Shown piece by piece: positions 14,261 to 24,131 of a stretch of 64,000 nucleotides of DNA. Origin of the DNA: Craspedostauros australis (lineage: Eukaryota; Bacillariophyta; Bacillariophyceae; Mastogloiales; Achnanthaceae); contig JAMXDE010000005.1 of NCBI GenBank assembly GCA_026770025.1, positions 2,232,001 to 2,296,000 of the forward strand, in the 5' to 3' direction. The notes beneath the pieces are model-generated. The model had not been told where the DNA came from. It made no database searches and saw nothing but the letters and a program-made list of their open reading frames with translations. Each line of letters starts with the position of its first letter. The stretch's first letter is position 1. The position numbers and the translations under genes are program-made.

Positions 14261-15072
14261 CGCGACAAGATAGACGTGCCGAGTGCATGCGCACATGTAT
14301 GGCACGAGCATTGTACGTGACGAGTATGTGATGAGTATGTATGGTAGAATAAAGTAAGGAAAAGTAAAGCAAAGTAACATTGAAGCGAAATAGCAGAGTA
14401 AAAGTAAAGCAATGCAAGCCGGCGTGGACTACGTCGGGGTCCATTACGACTACGATCTAGACACAATGTGGTACTACTCCGACCGGAAAGGATTCAGCCC
14501 GAACACAGGCACGGCACGCTCTGTTTTTGTCGTTCAGACACCCTCAGAAGCTGCGGGGGAAATATAAAACCACACAATCAAGTTCTGGTCGAATAAAAAG
14601 AAGCACACCCGACGGACCCTGATAATATGCGCTTAGAGATTGTCGAGTTAATGCGAGACCATCGTAGTTGGCACCATGGTTGTGTCCAACCCTCATTTCG
14701 TCGCTGTCTGTGTCATCTCCTGGCATATTCTCCTTCACTCGTGTGATCTTGTTCTCTGAGGTGAATCGGTTCACACACGGACACGACCTGGGGTAACTCG
14801 GGTGAGCTTCGCGCACAGGACACGCATTCTAGTCCACTCAACTGACAAATTATTCACATACCTCTCCGACACTTCCGCCCACAGGTTGCTCATGGCATTT
14901 TGAAGCCTTCATCTCCATCTCCATTGGAATCTTGTTGTGTCTGTGTCACTTCATCTTGTAGTTGCTGGTCGCTGTTCTTGCATTTTTTCCTGTGTGTCTG
15001 ATTGGAATACTGCTCGCGAGCTCGCTTGCCTTTTTCTTCCTCACTCTTCATTCCTCCATCTGACAGACTGCT
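14261..15072. other. Intergenic to left edge of element A
   Basis: Holds the RRM gene 3' flank. A run of related AAAGTAAAGCAA-like words lies at about 14350-14415. No gene seen. Confidence 0.45.
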
Positions 15073-15564
15073 GCATCACCAATGGAACGTGACATCTGGA
15101 GAGCAGAAGGACGCCTACTGACGTTGACAGGATGTCATCATGTCACCACATCGACATCTGTCTCCAAGTCAGAGCAGAAGGCAAAGATCCAATGACCGAA
15201 GGGCATCAGCATCATGGATACAGAAGGTGAACTTCAAATGGTGAGTACTCATGGAGTAGGAACCAGTACTGAATGAACGGAGTGTCAAATGCAGAGTACG
15301 CATCGAACACGGAGTATCGTGTAGCACGAGCACACAATGTTGAGAGAGAGAGAATACAGAGAGGAGCAAGAGAGCATCTTGCGCACCGACTCATAGTCGG
15401 AGACTGAATCTACGAAACAGATTGAACCACCAAGAGCATCGGGCAAGAGGACAGGCGTACACCAAGAGGATCGGAGTAGCCAAGTAATGAAATAGCAAAC
15501 AGACGACTATCAACCAACACCATCTTCCACGATCGTAGGTTACCGTGAGCGGAACTTGCCAACA
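15073..15564 (+). repeat. 5' LTR-like repeat of element A
   Basis: Shares many blocks with 22845-23347, for example 'TTGACAGGATGTCATCATG', 'GCCGACTCATAGTC'-like, 'ACCAAGAGGATCGGAGT', 'AATGAAATAG' and 'AACTTGCCAACA'. It may begin at 15073 (start of similarity) or at the TGACGTTGACAGG at 15119. The right end is set by loss of similarity after CCAACA. Confidence 0.75.
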
Positions 15565-15646
15565 CGTTTATAAACGATAGATCAGGGCGAGCCCGTGGAT
15601 CGGATCGTGCAAGGAAGACGAGCGTCATTCAAGAGCAGCAGGCTGA

Positions 15647-15967
15647 ATGAGCAAGGAAGAGGAATTGAGAGACATCCCTCTGTCCAACCCGACTATCAAG
15701 AGACAAGAAGGTGCGAATGAGACTCCACCACGAGAAGAGAAGGAAGCAGCTACGGCTACTGTCCTATCAGGCGCAGAGGCAAGCGCAATCGACGAGACCG
15801 AAGAAGAACGGTCTGCGAGACTACACCGCGAGAAGAAGAGGATTCTCAAGGCGGCCAAGCAAGAGGAGACCGGTGTGACGAAGAGCATTCGCACAGCCAA
15901 ACAGGGTGAGAAAAGTGAGACACCATCAGGAGGAGAATTTGTGACGAAAACAATCTCCACGAGTTAG
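15647..15967 (+). CDS. Small charged ORF in leader of element A
   Basis: A 106-residue frame between the 5' repeat and gag, in a different frame from gag. It is rich in Glu, Lys and Arg, with no domain that I recognise and no hydrophobic segment. It lies within the element, and the leader is unusually long for a Copia element. It could be an accessory product, a captured fragment or chance. Confidence 0.3.
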   Translation: MSKEEELRDIPLSNPTIKRQEGANETPPREEKEAATATVLSGAEASAIDETEEERSARLHREKKRILKAAKQEETGVTKSIRTAKQGEKSETPSGGEFVTKTISTS

Positions 15968-16740
15968 GATTCGGGCGTAGACGTCGCGAATCGGTGGAGG
16001 ATGCCTCGTGAATCTGCCGGCTTCGGGATAGCCGTGTGATGCAGTTCAAGAGAGGTGTACTGATTGAAGAGTTGTAACTGTAACGATGAGTAGTAGAGTG
16101 CTTTGTAGCTAATCCTTGTCTGTTATTATGAATTAGCTTATTGGTGTTAGTAGGGTGAAGAAACGATGCCACACAACTTGGCGAGACCCTGCACTGATGT
16201 ACTTGATTCAGTGCAACAGAGTAGACAATCATTACAGTGCTTTGCTCTCCGTACATGTAGTTACACTGCAGTGTAGGTCATGACACCTAGTGGTGACGGT
16301 CATGAAGCAGTGGCTGTGGCTGAAGCTGACCCTCGGATTCCATTGCTTGGGTTGAAGCAAGTTGGATACGCATGTTGAGACCACGGTGGTAGTGTGGTGG
16401 TCATCAGCATGGAGGAATCGAGGTATGTTGTAGTAAGGAGGATCTGAAGAGCATATAGTTCCCAGGTGGGGTGTGAGTCAGGTCGGTCAGGTTTGAGTCA
16501 TGATGGATTCGTGAATGGAGGAGAGGAAGGAGGAGAAAAGATTTGGTGGTCAATCAAGTCGGAAGATTTCGCGCCAAAACAAGAATTTCTCCCATCGGGT
16601 TGATACCGTGTTCGGTAATAGACTGTCCCCCATTGAATCTCAACTCCACGCAACAACAAGCGAAATTCGAAAAAGTGACAACACAGAAACAGACGGAAAT
16701 CAAGGGCGCGAGCGCACCAACGACGAAACAACAAATCAAC

Positions 16741-18270
16741 ATGGCAACATCAGCCAACATGAACAAGCGACGTATCAAGGCGCCAATGTTCAGCGGTGAA
16801 CAGGAAGACTACAGCGCATGGGAGTCCCAAGCGAAGGCATACGCTCGTGCACAGAAGACGAGAGACGTGATGTTGGGCAAGACGAAGATCCCAACAATGA
16901 GCGAGATCGCAGCAGCCACCGAAGCAGACAGGGAAGCACTGGAGGAAACCTACGAGCTGGCAGGCGACTGCTTCAGCGATCTGATCCTCATGATGGATGC
17001 AGAGAAGGGAAAGGGCAAGCAGGCCATCCAATACATCAATTAGTGCATCTCCGACGATTACCCCAAGGGGGAACCACACGCAGCGTGGAACGTTCTCGCG
17101 GAGAAGTTCCGCCCATCCGACGCGGTGACGAAGATCAAACTCAAGCGCCAATTCAACAACGAAAAGATGAAGAGAGACACGGACCCCGACGTTTACATCA
17201 CGCGACTCGAGGGTCTACGATCGCGTCTCCACGATGTCAAGTACGAGATCACGGACGAGGAAATGATCATGCAAATCCTCAGCACGGTGAGCAACGAGTA
17301 CAGAACTCACATCGTGAACTTCCAACACCAACTCACGTTCAATCCGGAACTCGTCACCATCAATGCGATCAGAGGAGTACTCCGAACAGCATACGCCACT
17401 CATCAAGGAGGCAAGGCGTACATTGACAATTTCCAAGACAGCAACACAAAGAGCAACGACACCGGCTTCACGAGCACTGGTAACTTCAAGGGGACCTGCC
17501 ACAACTGCGGTGTGTATGGTCACAGATCTGCCAATTGCCCAGAACGCAAGAAATCGAACAACAAGAAAAACAACAACAACAACAACAAGATGAACGGAAA
17601 ACGCAACAACAACCGCAACAAGGGAAGTGGCTTCAACAGCAAGTGCAACTACTGCGGCATCTTCGGACATCGCGAGGCGGAGTGCCGAAAGAAGAAATTC
17701 AACGAGAAGAAGAAGGCCGACGAGCAGGCCAACACAGCAACGGAAGGACACAACAAGAGCGGGCACGAGATGGTACTCTTGGCAAAGGACATGCCGCTCT
17801 GCATGTTGGTGTCCGACGACTACATCGAAGACTCCTTCTTCGATAACTTCGAGTGCGTCCGAAGTGACAACGAAGTACAGGATGATGAGATCATCCCGGA
17901 GTGGCTCAGCGAGGAGCCAATCATCCACGAGGTGGATCTAAGACGCGAAGTGAGCTACGAATGCTGCTTCAACGCGCACGACCTGATCGGTCCATACGGC
18001 GACGGAGCTGAGATGGGCAACGAAGCCATCGACATCGACGTTGAGGAGGCCATGAGCGAAGACGACGAAGACACCGACGAAGACGGCGCAGACGAAGACA
18101 ACGACGATGTCACCAGAGACAAGGGGAACCACGGTGAAGCGCCGCCTCCCCCAGTAGCGCGAAACGAGAGAACGGGCATCTTCGACGAAGAGGACAGCGA
18201 CGAAGCTGAGGACCGTCCAAACGATACGTTCAATCCCTATGAACACGTCGTCTACCCCATCCGAATCTAA
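16741..18270 (+). CDS. Copia Gag of element A, with in-frame TAG
   Basis: Structural nucleocapsid polyprotein that packages retrotransposon RNA. The ATG at 16741 opens the frame ('MNKRRIKAPMFSGEQEDYSAW', the usual UBN2/gag N-terminus). The frame is cut by TAG at 17041-17043, then continues in the same frame with typical gag sequence through 'WNVLAEKFRPSDAVTKIKL', so 17041 is a nonsense change or a leaky stop. Two CCHC zinc knuckles (CX2CX4HX4C) lie at about 17497-17538 and 17647-17688, separated by a long Asn/Lys run encoded by AAC/AAG repeats. An acidic tail (EEDSDEAED) precedes the TAA at 18268. The total open length without the TAG would be about 509 residues. Labelled coding, possibly a pseudogene. 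Confidence 0.8.
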
Positions 18271-18354
18271 TTCCCACCGGAACCAAATCCCAGAAGAGTC
18301 GACGACACCTACCGACTCCAGACCTTCCCGGAACCAACGGTCACTGCAAAACGA

Positions 18355-21300
18355 ATGCAGAAGCAGCTCATCTACGACGCGGTTCTAACAGCTGCATTGC
18401 CAATGTTCCCAGGATTCGTGAACGAACCAATGCAATACATATGGGTGAACATGGTGAGCACCATCCTGTCCAACAACTTCAAGTCGATTGAAGAGATACT
18501 CGCCAACGCAGCCATCCTCAACCGACTATTGGAGGCAGCAGAAGAGGATCAACTCTCAGAATTGGATCTACACTACGTCCTTGGAGGATGCATGCGTGTG
18601 CTCTTGCGCGAGCGACCACACGTCGCGCCAAACGACACAGGGGCCAGAATCCATCAGAACAGCACAGTTCCATCGGACTACGCAGAACTACCAAGCGATG
18701 ACGGCATGGATGATGGAGATCATCACAATCCGTACAACAAAGACGGAGTCCACGAAGATGAAGACGACGGCAGCTTTGACGACGAGATAGCTGCAGCAGC
18801 CGTGGAGCAGCTCCACGAGCTGAGTAGCAGATACAAGGACAAGGTCAACAAAGACACCTGGCTCGCCAACAGCGGAGCTTCGTGTCATATCGTCAATTCG
18901 GACGCCGCTCTCTTCAACGTGCGGCACATCAAGTCCTTCGTCCAAGTGGGAGATAGTACAAAGCTGGACTCTCCCAAAATGGGATCCATTTGCTTGAAGG
19001 TCAAGCAACGAGACAACACTGGCCACATCATCCGGCTCGATGATGTGAAGTACACACCGAAAATGGTGGTGAACCTTTTCTCAACGAACAAGGCTCTGTA
19101 CAATGGATACCAGCTTGGTAACAACGGCATTCTGATGGACACCATCAACGGATCCAGAACGAAGATCGTGTTCGATCGAGTCTTCCCCACATCCAACGGA
19201 TTCATCACGGGAGTGCAGATGCATCCCATCATGCCAACAGTCGACGACAAGGCTTGCACAGCCATCATCAAGAATCCATCCAAGGAGATCAGCGCAGTGA
19301 ACTTGCATCGAATGCTCGGCCACGCGCCACTCAAGACCATGAAGCGGACAGCCGCTCAATACGGATGGAAGATCATCGGTGAAATGCCGGTATGTCGCGA
19401 CTGCGCGGTCGCGAACGCAAGAGTGAAGAACATCTTGAAGGCAACAATCCCAAGAGCAACTCACAGTGGTGAACGTCTCTTCATTGACATTAGTTACACT
19501 AAACACATAAGCTTCGGAGATAAACGCTACTGGACCCTGATCGTGGACGACTGCACGGATCACTGCTGGAGTTTCTTTCTCAAGAACAAGAGTGATCAAC
19601 CAGGATACATCAAACAATTCGTCCAGACAATCAAATCACAGACTGGTGATCAACAAATCATCTTCCGAGGAGACAACAGCGGAGAGAACAAATCCATGCA
19701 AGATATTCTCATCGATACAGGACTGAACGTGAAATTCGAATTCACGGCATCGAACACGCCGCAACAGAACGGTAGAGTAGAACGCAAGTTCGCGTACCTC
19801 TACACCAAGATCTGCTCCATGCTCAATGGAGCACAACTCGACGAAGAGTACAGGCACGGCCTGTGGGCAGCAGCTGCGAGCACTGCCACCGCCATCGCCA
19901 ACATCACCGTAGCGAAGAATCAGAAGGAGTCACCACATCGACAATTCTTTGGCAACGATCCACCATATGCGGATGCACTCCGTACATTTGGAGAGGTGGG
20001 TGTTGTGAAGACCACCTATGGCGGGATCACCGCCAAGCTCAAGAATAGAAGAGAAGAGATGGTGTTCATCGGATATGCACACCAACACGCATCAGGGGTC
20101 TACAACATGTACAGACCATCAACCAAGTCACTGATCTGTTCACGTGACATCAAATGGCTCAACCAATCATACGGACAATTCCGCGGCTGGGCACCAGCAC
20201 CGAACATATCCAACAAAGTAGGAACAACGGACGCAGACGGCTTCACAACCATTGGACGGAAGGGAGCAATGCCAAGGACGGCAACACGTCGAACATCAGA
20301 AGCAAAGAGAGTATCTTTCGCTGACAGCAACAGGTACTACATCCTATCGGACAGCAACGATGCGGATGATGAGAACGATGGAGCAGTAACCCAACTAATC
20401 CATAACAACGACGAAGATCGGAGCGAATCCAATCATGAGGATGACAAGATCACACCATCCGGCGACGAAGCTGACGATGACACAGGCATCATTCCTCCAA
20501 ACACACCAGCCAGGTCTACACATGACACACCATCCAGACCTCCACCGAGCAAACCAAGCAAATGTGACATAGCCAGAAAGGAGAGAATCCAACGTCACGA
20601 ATTACGAGGCAGGAAGGGAGAAGCTAATCCCAAGCCAACTACAGGGAAGAGTATTCCCAGAGCTCTGCGTGAGCTCGCAGACTTCAACAAACGAGGTCGA
20701 AAGGAAGAAGGCTATGAGAGCGATCCATCATCCAATGAGGCGAGTGACGAACTCAGCGACGAGACGATCGATGATTCCAACAACGAAACTACAGATGACG
20801 AAGAAATCGCAGATGAAGGAGAGATTGAGATCACTCACTATAGTACAACAGGACTGTACGGAATGAATGCAATCATTACCGAATCACCAGCGATCGACAT
20901 CGGATTGTCGATGCAGGACGAGAACAAGGAACCAGAGAAGCACATCGAACCTACAACATTCGATGGAGCCTTCAATCACCCAGATCCTATCCATCGGAAG
21001 GGATATCGAGCAGCCATCAAGACGGAATTCGACTCCATGGATACATGCAAGGTGTACAGCAAGATCAAACGAGATGCCATTCCACGCGGCCGCAGATGCT
21101 GCAAGTGCAAATGGGTCTTCAAGCTGAAACGTGACGGCACACATCGAGCGCGGCTCGTTGCATGTGGCTATTCACAAGTCGCAGGAGTAGACTTCCAAGA
21201 GCATTACTCACCCGTCATCCATGACGTGACCTATCGGGTCATGATGGTGATCATGCTAATCAAGAAGATGGACTGCGCACTCGTTGATGTCGTAACGGCA

Positions 21301-22533
21301 TTCCTACATGGAGACCTCGACGAGGAGATCTACATGAACTGTCCCAACGGGATGGATCATCAACCAGACGAAGCCCTGACCCTACACAAGCCAATCTACG
21401 GACTTGTGCAAAGCGCCAGGCAATGGTTCAAGATGTTGGTATCGACCCTCAAGAATATCAACTTCGAACAGAGCGCAGCAGACCCGTGCCTGTTCTACAG
21501 GAAGACGAACGAAGGAAGCATGATTGTGGCCATCTACGTGGACGATTGCTTCTGTTGCGGAGACTCCAAGGCACTGGAGACATTCCTGAAGGACATCCAA
21601 GGCAGCAAATTCAAGGTGACAATCGAGCGCGGACTCGGAGATTACCTCAGCTGCAACATCGAACTGAACCATGACAAGACCAGAGCGACATTGCGTCAAC
21701 CATATCTCATCCGACACCTCATCGAAGAGTTCGGAACCAAGGTTGAGAAGATGCAACGCTACGCGACACCGGGAACCCCGGGCCAAATCATCGTACGACC
21801 ATCCGAAGATAACGGACTACAGAAGGTCGGACCGGAAGAACATGCCGAATATCGCCGAGGCGTCGGTATGCTACTCTTCCTCATCAAGCACTCGCGACCA
21901 GATATCGCAAACCCTGTGAGGGAACTCTCCAAGGTATTGATCGGGCCCACCAAGGCTGCAATGAAGGAGATGTATTGGATCATCAAGTATGTGATCGATA
22001 CAAAGGACTATGGATTGAAGATCCATCCAGCGCGTCCAGACAACGACGGCTGGGACATGGAGCTCTTCTGCGATAGCGAATATGCAGGAGACAAGAACAC
22101 GAGAATCAGCGTAGGAGGGTTCATCCTATACCTGTGTAAGGTGCCAATCCTTTGGCGATCTAAGGCACAGAAGGCCGTCACACTCAGCTCATCCGAAGCA
22201 GAATACGTTGCCCTTTCCGAAGCGGCAAAGGAAATCTTCTTCGTCGTACAGCTACTCGAAAGTGTGGGCGTCCCAGTGAAGACACCAATCAAGGTCTGCA
22301 TGGACAACATCGGAGCAATCTTCATTGCCAAGAACCCATCAACATCCCAACGATCGCGGCACATCGACGTGCACCATCACTACGTGAGGAACATGGTAAT
22401 CAACAAAACCATCGAAATCATTTTCGTCAAATCCGAGCAGAACACAAGCGACGGATTCACCAAGAACATCAAGGCCGACTTGCAACGAGAGCATGAGAAG
22501 TCGTACCTTGACACATCAAGAACATTCGAATGA
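18355..22533 (+). CDS. Copia Pol of element A (protease, integrase, RT, RNase H)
   Basis: A 1392-residue polyprotein, uninterrupted. Protease near residue 168 reads 'WLANSGASCHI': the catalytic Asp of the usual D-S/T-G triad is Asn (AAC at 18868-18870), so the protease is predicted dead. The pre-integrase zinc site (LHRMLGH ... CRDC) lies at about 315-345. Integrase D-D-E is intact: 'FIDIS' (~377), 'RGDNSGEN' (~438), 'NGRVERKF' (~476). RT spans about 880-1090 with 'DVVTAFLHGDL' (~974) and 'YVDD' (~1060). RNase H spans about 1235-1350 with 'CDSEYAGD', 'SSSEAEY', 'CMDNIGAI' and 'HIDVHHHYVR'. Pol is in the same frame as gag, separated by TAA and 84 bp without further stops. An acidic, probably disordered stretch (~660-860) separates integrase from RT. 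Confidence 0.93.
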   Translation: MQKQLIYDAVLTAALPMFPGFVNEPMQYIWVNMVSTILSNNFKSIEEILANAAILNRLLEAAEEDQLSELDLHYVLGGCMRVLLRERPHVAPNDTGARIHQNSTVPSDYAELPSDDGMDDGDHHNPYNKDGVHEDEDDGSFDDEIAAAAVEQLHELSSRYKDKVNKDTWLANSGASCHIVNSDAALFNVRHIKSFVQVGDSTKLDSPKMGSICLKVKQRDNTGHIIRLDDVKYTPKMVVNLFSTNKALYNGYQLGNNGILMDTINGSRTKIVFDRVFPTSNGFITGVQMHPIMPTVDDKACTAIIKNPSKEISAVNLHRMLGHAPLKTMKRTAAQYGWKIIGEMPVCRDCAVANARVKNILKATIPRATHSGERLFIDISYTKHISFGDKRYWTLIVDDCTDHCWSFFLKNKSDQPGYIKQFVQTIKSQTGDQQIIFRGDNSGENKSMQDILIDTGLNVKFEFTASNTPQQNGRVERKFAYLYTKICSMLNGAQLDEEYRHGLWAAAASTATAIANITVAKNQKESPHRQFFGNDPPYADALRTFGEVGVVKTTYGGITAKLKNRREEMVFIGYAHQHASGVYNMYRPSTKSLICSRDIKWLNQSYGQFRGWAPAPNISNKVGTTDADGFTTIGRKGAMPRTATRRTSEAKRVSFADSNRYYILSDSNDADDENDGAVTQLIHNNDEDRSESNHEDDKITPSGDEADDDTGIIPPNTPARSTHDTPSRPPPSKPSKCDIARKERIQRHELRGRKGEANPKPTTGKSIPRALRELADFNKRGRKEEGYESDPSSNEASDELSDETIDDSNNETTDDEEIADEGEIEITHYSTTGLYGMNAIITESPAIDIGLSMQDENKEPEKHIEPTTFDGAFNHPDPIHRKGYRAAIKTEFDSMDTCKVYSKIKRDAIPRGRRCCKCKWVFKLKRDGTHRARLVACGYSQVAGVDFQEHYSPVIHDVTYRVMMVIMLIKKMDCALVDVVTAFLHGDLDEEIYMNCPNGMDHQPDEALTLHKPIYGLVQSARQWFKMLVSTLKNINFEQSAADPCLFYRKTNEGSMIVAIYVDDCFCCGDSKALETFLKDIQGSKFKVTIERGLGDYLSCNIELNHDKTRATLRQPYLIRHLIEEFGTKVEKMQRYATPGTPGQIIVRPSEDNGLQKVGPEEHAEYRRGVGMLLFLIKHSRPDIANPVRELSKVLIGPTKAAMKEMYWIIKYVIDTKDYGLKIHPARPDNDGWDMELFCDSEYAGDKNTRISVGGFILYLCKVPILWRSKAQKAVTLSSSEAEYVALSEAAKEIFFVVQLLESVGVPVKTPIKVCMDNIGAIFIAKNPSTSQRSRHIDVHHHYVRNMVINKTIEIIFVKSEQNTSDGFTKNIKADLQREHEKSYLDTSRTFE

Positions 22534-22844
22534 CCAAATGCACACAGGAAGGGTGTTGAGATGTATATGTGTGTGTGTGCATCGTTCACCTGCTATTCTC
22601 TTGTACTCATGTACGGATGGTCCAACTACACGAGTGTCGATAGTATACTGTGATTTGTCAAATCACATCACGAATTCGGACACATGAAAACAATCAGAAT
22701 TTTGGAAGGAAACTCGTGAACAAACATTTCTGAGAGCATCAGGAATCCTGTCCGTCCATCAACAGACAAAAATGTATGGCATCAAGTAATGATCAATGTA
22801 CTTCCCAACTAAACCTCAAATGACAACATCCTTGCCAAGCCATC

Positions 22845-23347
22845 GCATCACCAATGGAATATGGAATCTGGAGGACCATGGAAGGCAAGAGCTGATGTTG
22901 ACAGGATGTCATCATGTCACCACGTCAACATCTGTCTCCACATCAGATCAAGAAGGTGAAGATTTGATGACCAAGGGATATCGAGATCGTGGATGTACAA
23001 GGAGGAGTTCGGACAAAACATTGGCGATTTCTCGCAGAGTAGCAGGCCAATAGAGAATGAGATGACAGAGTATATACCGAATACGGAATACATATCGAGC
23101 ACGGAATATCGCATGGTGTGAACACGCAATATTGAGAGAGAGAGAGAGAGAGAGAATACGATGAACAGCAAGAGAGCATCTCACGTGCCGACTCATAGTC
23201 AGAGAGACGCACCAAGAGCATCAGGCAGAGCAACAAGAGGCACCAAGAGGATCGGAGTGCCAAGGTAATGAAATAGAAAACAGAACTGTAACAACCACTA
23301 CCATCACCTACAGTTGCAAGAGTATCCGTGAGCGAAACTTGCCAACA
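22845..23347 (+). repeat. 3' LTR-like repeat of element A
   Basis: Diverged direct repeat of 15073-15564. A purine-rich tract (GGAAGGCAAGAG) at about 22880-22891 lies just before TGATGTTGACAGG at 22893, which is where a polypurine tract would prime plus-strand synthesis, so the LTR proper may start at 22893. It contains a (GA)n run at about 23132-23155. Confidence 0.75.
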
Positions 23348-24131
23348 TGTATTACGTGAGCTGTGCGCTGCGCACCGCAAAACGCACAGCCAACACCTAT
23401 TTGAGGACCACATGGGCGCTGCATGAATCGCAATGGCGTCATAAGGTGAGAATGATGGTGCACCATGGCAAAGAGGAGCAATGATCCAATGAGTGTGAAG
23501 GAAGTAGAGTCACACAGCAGAGTAGCATCTGGCCAATAGATGGCGAACAATGATGACACTGTAGTAGAGTCTACAATAGTACTGCATTGCACAATCGCAC
23601 TCTACTGAAGTCAACGCCACGCACTTCTCTTCCGCAAGATGAAGGAGCACTACCGCTTTGCAGACACACACACAAACTACCAGACAGACTAACAAGACAA
23701 CACAAGATACTGACATGAAGGCATACCCTACAAGACCGATAGAACTGAAACCGACGTCGGGATTGATGTCACATGATGGGAAGAACCCGGATCTAGTTTT
23801 CCTGTTGGACGAAAAGAGACATTAATACAAATGTTGTATTTTACCGCTGCTTTGTCCGTTGGGCATGGCCGGCGGACACATTTCCGCCTGGTCGGCGTGA
23901 TGGCTGAATCCTTTCCGGTCGGAGTAGTACGTGGAAGATACACACACCACACAAAAATCAGTCGTGGATCGCGATAAGGTCATTGGCAGTGCCGTTGGAC
24001 GGAACCGGAGTACTCACGCCATCCCTTGGCGAACCAACGCGCGGTCGTCGTCAAGGCCACACAACCACGGCACCCATCAATTACTGATCAGCACAACCGT
24101 CGAGGAGCACCAAAGAGGCGAAAGCGCAACA
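23348..24131. other. Intergenic right of element A; possible LTR fragment
   Basis: A stretch at about 23517-23570 (GCAGAGTAGCA...GGCCAATAGA...GATGACA) resembles part of the 3' LTR at about 23035-23070, suggesting a further repeat fragment. It also holds the promoter of the sulfotransferase gene. No gene called. Confidence 0.4.

Larger units (their letters stand above)
15073..23347 (+). mobile_element. Copia LTR retrotransposon, element A (diverged copy)
   Basis: About 8.3 kb. Two related direct repeats (15073-15564 and 22845-23347) flank a leader of about 1.2 kb, gag and pol in Copia order (protease, integrase, RT, RNase H). The repeats are strongly diverged, roughly 70-75% identical by eye, so the insertion is old if they are its true LTRs. 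No target-site duplication was found. Gag carries two zinc knuckles, which fits the diatom CoDi type. The internal region is nearly one continuous reading frame, broken by TAG at 17041 and TAA at 18268. Autonomous activity is doubtful. Confidence 0.88.

Noticed and set aside
17215..17928. 237-codon frame antisense to element A gag
   Set aside because: Shadow of the gag coding strand; Val/Leu-rich as expected from antisense of Asn/Lys codons.
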